Assembly: GCA_946479395.1 (NCBI GenBank)
Contig: CAMLFV010000134.1
Span: 1 to 7,324 of the forward strand
DNA: 7,324 bases
Source: an uncultured Flavobacterium sp.
Lineage (GTDB): Bacteria; Bacteroidota; Bacteroidia; Flavobacteriales; Flavobacteriaceae
Direction: 5' to 3'
The notes under the pieces were generated by a model. That model did no database searches, was not told the DNA's origin, and worked only from the letters and a program-made list of their open reading frames with translations. A program made the position numbers and the translations under genes. Positions 5,134 to 7,324 of the stretch are shown here, one piece after another (positions within the stretch are counted from its first letter, which is position 1; every line of letters starts with the position of its first letter).

Positions 5134-5346
5134 ATGATACGGATTTTTAAAACAAACGTTACACACGCTACTGACGGAAACCATTTGTTAGAAAATGTTT
5201 TGCAGTTGAAATACCCGCACTTTAAAATTAATTTTGATTTAGAAGATTGCGACAATATTTTACGAATTGAAGGTACCGATTATGAATCGAACGAAATTAT
5301 TGCCTTAATGGATACCAACGGTTTTTTGTGCGAAGAATTACATTAA
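5134..5346 (+). CDS. 70-aa HMA-like small protein without metal-binding cysteines
   Basis: The pattern RIFKTNV - helix (HLLENVLQLKY) - HFKINFDLEDCDNILRIEG - helix (ESNEIIALMDTNG) - FLCEEL fits the beta-alpha-beta-beta-alpha-beta ferredoxin-like fold of heavy-metal-associated domains. The CxxC metal loop after strand 1 is absent: the loop reads THATDG. Two cysteines remain, one in DLEDCDN (residue 39) and one in FLCEEL near the end, and they are not placed as a classical metal site. I recall similar short Bacteroidota proteins with 'FKTNV' and 'DLeDCDniLRie', but know no function for them. Spacing is 24 nt from the upstream gene and 15 nt from the cyclase start, so it is almost certainly co-transcribed. 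A small binding or adaptor role is inference only. Confidence 0.75.
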   Translation: MIRIFKTNVTHATDGNHLLENVLQLKYPHFKINFDLEDCDNILRIEGTDYESNEIIALMDTNGFLCEELH

Positions 5347-5361
5347 CCTAAAAACACACGC

Positions 5362-6489
5362 ATGTTTCAAGATTTTGCAGCCTGGTTTAAAAATAAAATC
5401 AACAATAACTTAGCTTACAATTTACGGCAGGTTTGCTACATTGTAGGCATTTGGGTTTTTGTTACGCTTTTTTTTATCTACCTAAAGTTTAACGATATTC
5501 CCGAAAGTTTTTTAGTCGAGATTTATCAGTTAAATTACAGTATTTCAAAAAAAATGATGTATCAGGCGGCATTATTCATTGGATTATCTTTTGGTTTGGT
5601 ATTGGGATTTTTGCATGTATTTGTATATCCGTACATTGAACGAACCAAGAAACTTTTATTCAATATTCTGTTTAGAATCACTACTTTCTGCCTGCTTTCA
5701 CACATTGTATACTATACATTATTAACTTATTACGGATATTCTATAAACACCAGATTCATGGTTTGGGGTTTTAACGATCCGGGAACCATAAACATTTTAC
5801 TGTACGCTTTTGTAACCGAATTTTTGGTAGGATTAATTATACTTCTACGACGCAATTTGGGTAGAAAATACTTTATTAACACCATTAAGAACACCTACAG
5901 ACATCCGAAAGAAGAAAACCGAGTTTTTATGTTTTTAGATTTGGAAGATTCAACGGTTATTGCCAACAAAATGGGACATTTGAATTTTAGCAGATTTATT
6001 CAGGATTGCTTCTGGGATTTATCTGATATAACGCTGAAATACGGAGCCGAAATTTATCAATTTGTAGGTGATGAAGCGGTAATAACCTGGAAGGTTTCAA
6101 AAAACTTCGATTATGAAAAATGCATTGCACTTTATTTTGCCTACAAAGAACTGTTAGAAAGTAAAAGCGATTTTTACATGCAGAAATACCAGACAATACC
6201 CAACTTTCGTTGTGCCGTTCACAGCGGAAAAGTTTCTGCAGCTTTGGTTGGCGATTACAAAAAAGAAATTGCATATCACGGAAACGTTCTAAATTTAGGA
6301 TCACGCCTGCAGAAAACCTGTAAAGAACACAATGCCGATATTTTGATTTCCGAAGATTTTTCAGACAATCTAAAAGATCACTGGTATGGTTTAACTCCAA
6401 TTACTTTACACCATTTAAAGGGCATCAACGATATACAAACCGCTTACAAAGTGTGCGAAGAAAACAAGAAATATTATTTTTATTTGTGA
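5362..6489 (+). CDS. Membrane-bound class III adenylate/guanylate cyclase-like protein
   Basis: The 375-aa product has four predicted membrane helices (about 24-41, 66-89, 99-124, 143-163), a basic linker, and a C-terminal class III nucleotide cyclase domain (~186-368). Both metal-binding aspartates are present: Asp193 in FLDLEDST and Asp237 in YQFVGDEAVITW. The transition-state pair is also present: Asn311 and Arg315 in YHGNVLNLGSRL. Substrate-selecting positions are unusual. Where adenylate cyclases have Lys and Asp/Thr, this protein has Gln233 and Ala304, which is neither the adenylate nor the guanylate (Glu/Cys) pattern. Related Bacteroidota cyclases, as I recall them, share the YQ.VGDE form. 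It probably makes a cyclic nucleotide on the cytoplasmic side as a dimer, but cAMP versus cGMP cannot be decided. It is the last gene of a three-gene cluster and convergent with mpl. Confidence 0.9.
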   Translation: MFQDFAAWFKNKINNNLAYNLRQVCYIVGIWVFVTLFFIYLKFNDIPESFLVEIYQLNYSISKKMMYQAALFIGLSFGLVLGFLHVFVYPYIERTKKLLFNILFRITTFCLLSHIVYYTLLTYYGYSINTRFMVWGFNDPGTINILLYAFVTEFLVGLIILLRRNLGRKYFINTIKNTYRHPKEENRVFMFLDLEDSTVIANKMGHLNFSRFIQDCFWDLSDITLKYGAEIYQFVGDEAVITWKVSKNFDYEKCIALYFAYKELLESKSDFYMQKYQTIPNFRCAVHSGKVSAALVGDYKKEIAYHGNVLNLGSRLQKTCKEHNADILISEDFSDNLKDHWYGLTPITLHHLKGINDIQTAYKVCEENKKYYFYL

Positions 6490-6536
6490 TTGAATATAAT
6501 AAACTTGTATCATCTTCTTTAATTTTTAAACAAAAA

Positions 6537-6567
6537 ATCCTACAGGGTTTTAGAAACCTTGCAGGAT
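6537..6567 (-). terminator. Terminator of mpl (possibly bidirectional)
   Basis: A 14-bp imperfect stem (6537-6550 with 6554-6567, 3-nt loop) is built from ATCCT.CA.GGTTT arms. On the minus strand it is followed by TTTTTTG, giving a canonical intrinsic terminator for mpl. On the plus strand the downstream sequence is AAATTGTAATTT with no T-run, so stopping of cyclase transcripts would be weaker. Confidence 0.8.
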
Positions 6568-6593
6568 AAATTGTAATTTAAAAGTTACTTAAA

Positions 6594-7324
6594 TTATTCT
6601 ATAATGCCTTGAACCTCATCAAAATTCAGTCCACCATAATTGCCGGAACTCATCAATAATAAAACCGAGTCGGTAAAATCTTGTACCAATAAAAACGATT
6701 TAAACTCTTCTGGATTGGTGTAAACAATTAAATTTTCACGGTTAAATGCTTGTTCAATTTGTTCCTTTGTAACTTCTTGTAACTTTTTAATTGCAACCGC
6801 ATCGGGAGAATAAAACACAACAGCAACATCGGCAGCATCTAACGCGCCTTGATATTCCGTTAAAAACTCGGCATTTAAACTGCTGTATGTGTGGAGTTCT
6901 AAGCATGCAACTAACTTTTTGTTGGGATATTGCTTTTTGACCGCTTGTGTGGTTGCCGACACCTTACTTGGCGAATGGGCAAAATCTTTATAAGCGACTG
7001 CGGTTTCTGTTGCTGCAATTTTTTCTAATCGTTTACTGGCTCCTTTAAACGACGCAATAGCTTCGTAAAACTCGGTTTCATCAATTCCCATGTGTTGGCA
7101 AATCCATTTAGCACCTGCCAAATTACTTAAATTATGAGCTCCGAAAACCTCGATAGGCATAGCGCCATCTAGGGTTTCTAAATAGGTAACGCCATTATCA
7201 ATGGTATATTCCGGTAACGAATAAGGCATTTTACGGATTGGTTTCTCGGCTTCTTCGGCTATTTTATTTACAACCGCATCTTCATCGTTAAAAACCAAAA
7301 TGCCACCGTTGGTGATTATATCTA
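6594..7324 (-). CDS. mpl: Mpl-type Mur ligase, partial (3' part; start lies beyond the window)
   Basis: 242 codons are visible. The frame is still open at the right edge (reading ...DIITNGGILVFNDED), so a TTG inside the window is not the start. The sequence fits the second half of UDP-N-acetylmuramate:L-alanyl-gamma-D-glutamyl-meso-diaminopimelate ligase, a cytoplasmic ATP-dependent enzyme that reattaches recycled murein tripeptide to UDP-MurNAc. Recognisable parts are the end of the central ATPase domain (FGAHNLSNLAGAKWIC, MGIDETEFYEAIASFKGASKRLE), the linker motif KDFAHSPSKV (family form DDFAHHPT), and the C-terminal Rossmann-like domain (LVACLELHTYSSLNAEFL, VVFYSPDAVAIKK, LLLMSSGNYGGL). 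Full-length homologues are about 450 aa, so roughly 200 residues including the Walker A loop lie outside. The stop codon is 27 nt before the terminator hairpin. Confidence 0.9.
   Translation of the reverse strand, partial: DIITNGGILVFNDEDAVVNKIAEEAEKPIRKMPYSLPEYTIDNGVTYLETLDGAMPIEVFGAHNLSNLAGAKWICQHMGIDETEFYEAIASFKGASKRLEKIAATETAVAYKDFAHSPSKVSATTQAVKKQYPNKKLVACLELHTYSSLNAEFLTEYQGALDAADVAVVFYSPDAVAIKKLQEVTKEQIEQAFNRENLIVYTNPEEFKSFLLVQDFTDSVLLLMSSGNYGGLNFDEVQGIIE

Noticed and set aside
5134..5346. Calling the 70-aa protein a copper or mercury chaperone
   Set aside because: The fold pattern is HMA-like but the CxxC metal loop is missing, so a metal role is not supported.
5996..6400. 134-codon minus-strand frame opposite the cyclase domain
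   Set aside because: It lies entirely antisense to the catalytic domain, whose residues are intact, and the translation looks unstructured.
6574..6596. TAATTTAA / TTAAATTA inverted repeat across the mpl stop codon
   Set aside because: The arms are only A and T in AT-rich DNA and there is a clear terminator just beyond, so this is probably chance.

Overview
The window looks like chromosomal DNA from a member of the Flavobacteriaceae (phylum Bacteroidota). The support is: low GC content; a type IX secretion (T9SS) C-terminal sorting domain; a TAnnTTTG-type promoter (TAACTTTG) in front of the histidine kinase gene; lipoproteins with short lipoboxes; a Bacteroidota-type Mpl ligase; and hairpin-forming short intergenic repeats of a kind often seen in flavobacterial genomes. 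Genus cannot be fixed from the sequence alone.

Layout. Positions 1-450 contain no gene. They are a dense mosaic of short repeats: a degenerate 7-bp tandem array, hairpin repeats, and a 15-bp tandem duplication. Positions 454-826 are a rearrangement scar on the minus strand. The first 30 codons of what looks like an ABC-transporter ATPase gene run, out of frame, into the last ~80 codons of a T9SS-exported protein gene, which still has its terminator. Next come a very AT-rich small lipoprotein gene (930-1259, +) that overlaps the 3' end of radC (1231-1929, -), and a DUF1287 lipoprotein gene (1958-2614, +) divergent from radC. A 41-bp gap holding another copy of the hairpin repeat separates this from a LytTR response regulator gene (2656-3372, -). 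That gene is coupled by an ATGA overlap to an upstream LytS/YehU-type histidine kinase gene (3369-4472, -).

Divergent from the kinase is a tight three-gene plus-strand cluster: an unrecognised 146-aa protein (4669-5109), a 70-aa HMA-like protein lacking metal-binding cysteines (5134-5346), and a four-helix membrane-bound class III nucleotide cyclase with unusual substrate-pocket residues (5362-6489). The shared ~190-bp intergenic region carries a 13-bp direct repeat with a 52-bp period, a candidate operator. At the right edge, the 3' part of mpl (peptidoglycan recycling ligase) is convergent with the cyclase and has its own terminator hairpin.

The genes appear to form three units. The first is a membrane-sensing two-component pair. 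The second is a putative cyclic-nucleotide signalling operon beside it, possibly controlled by it. The third is a set of unrelated housekeeping genes (radC, mpl, DUF1287). The least ordinary items are the chimeric pseudogene scar, the cyclase operon with its two small partners, and the hairpin repeat whose stem is preserved by paired substitutions.
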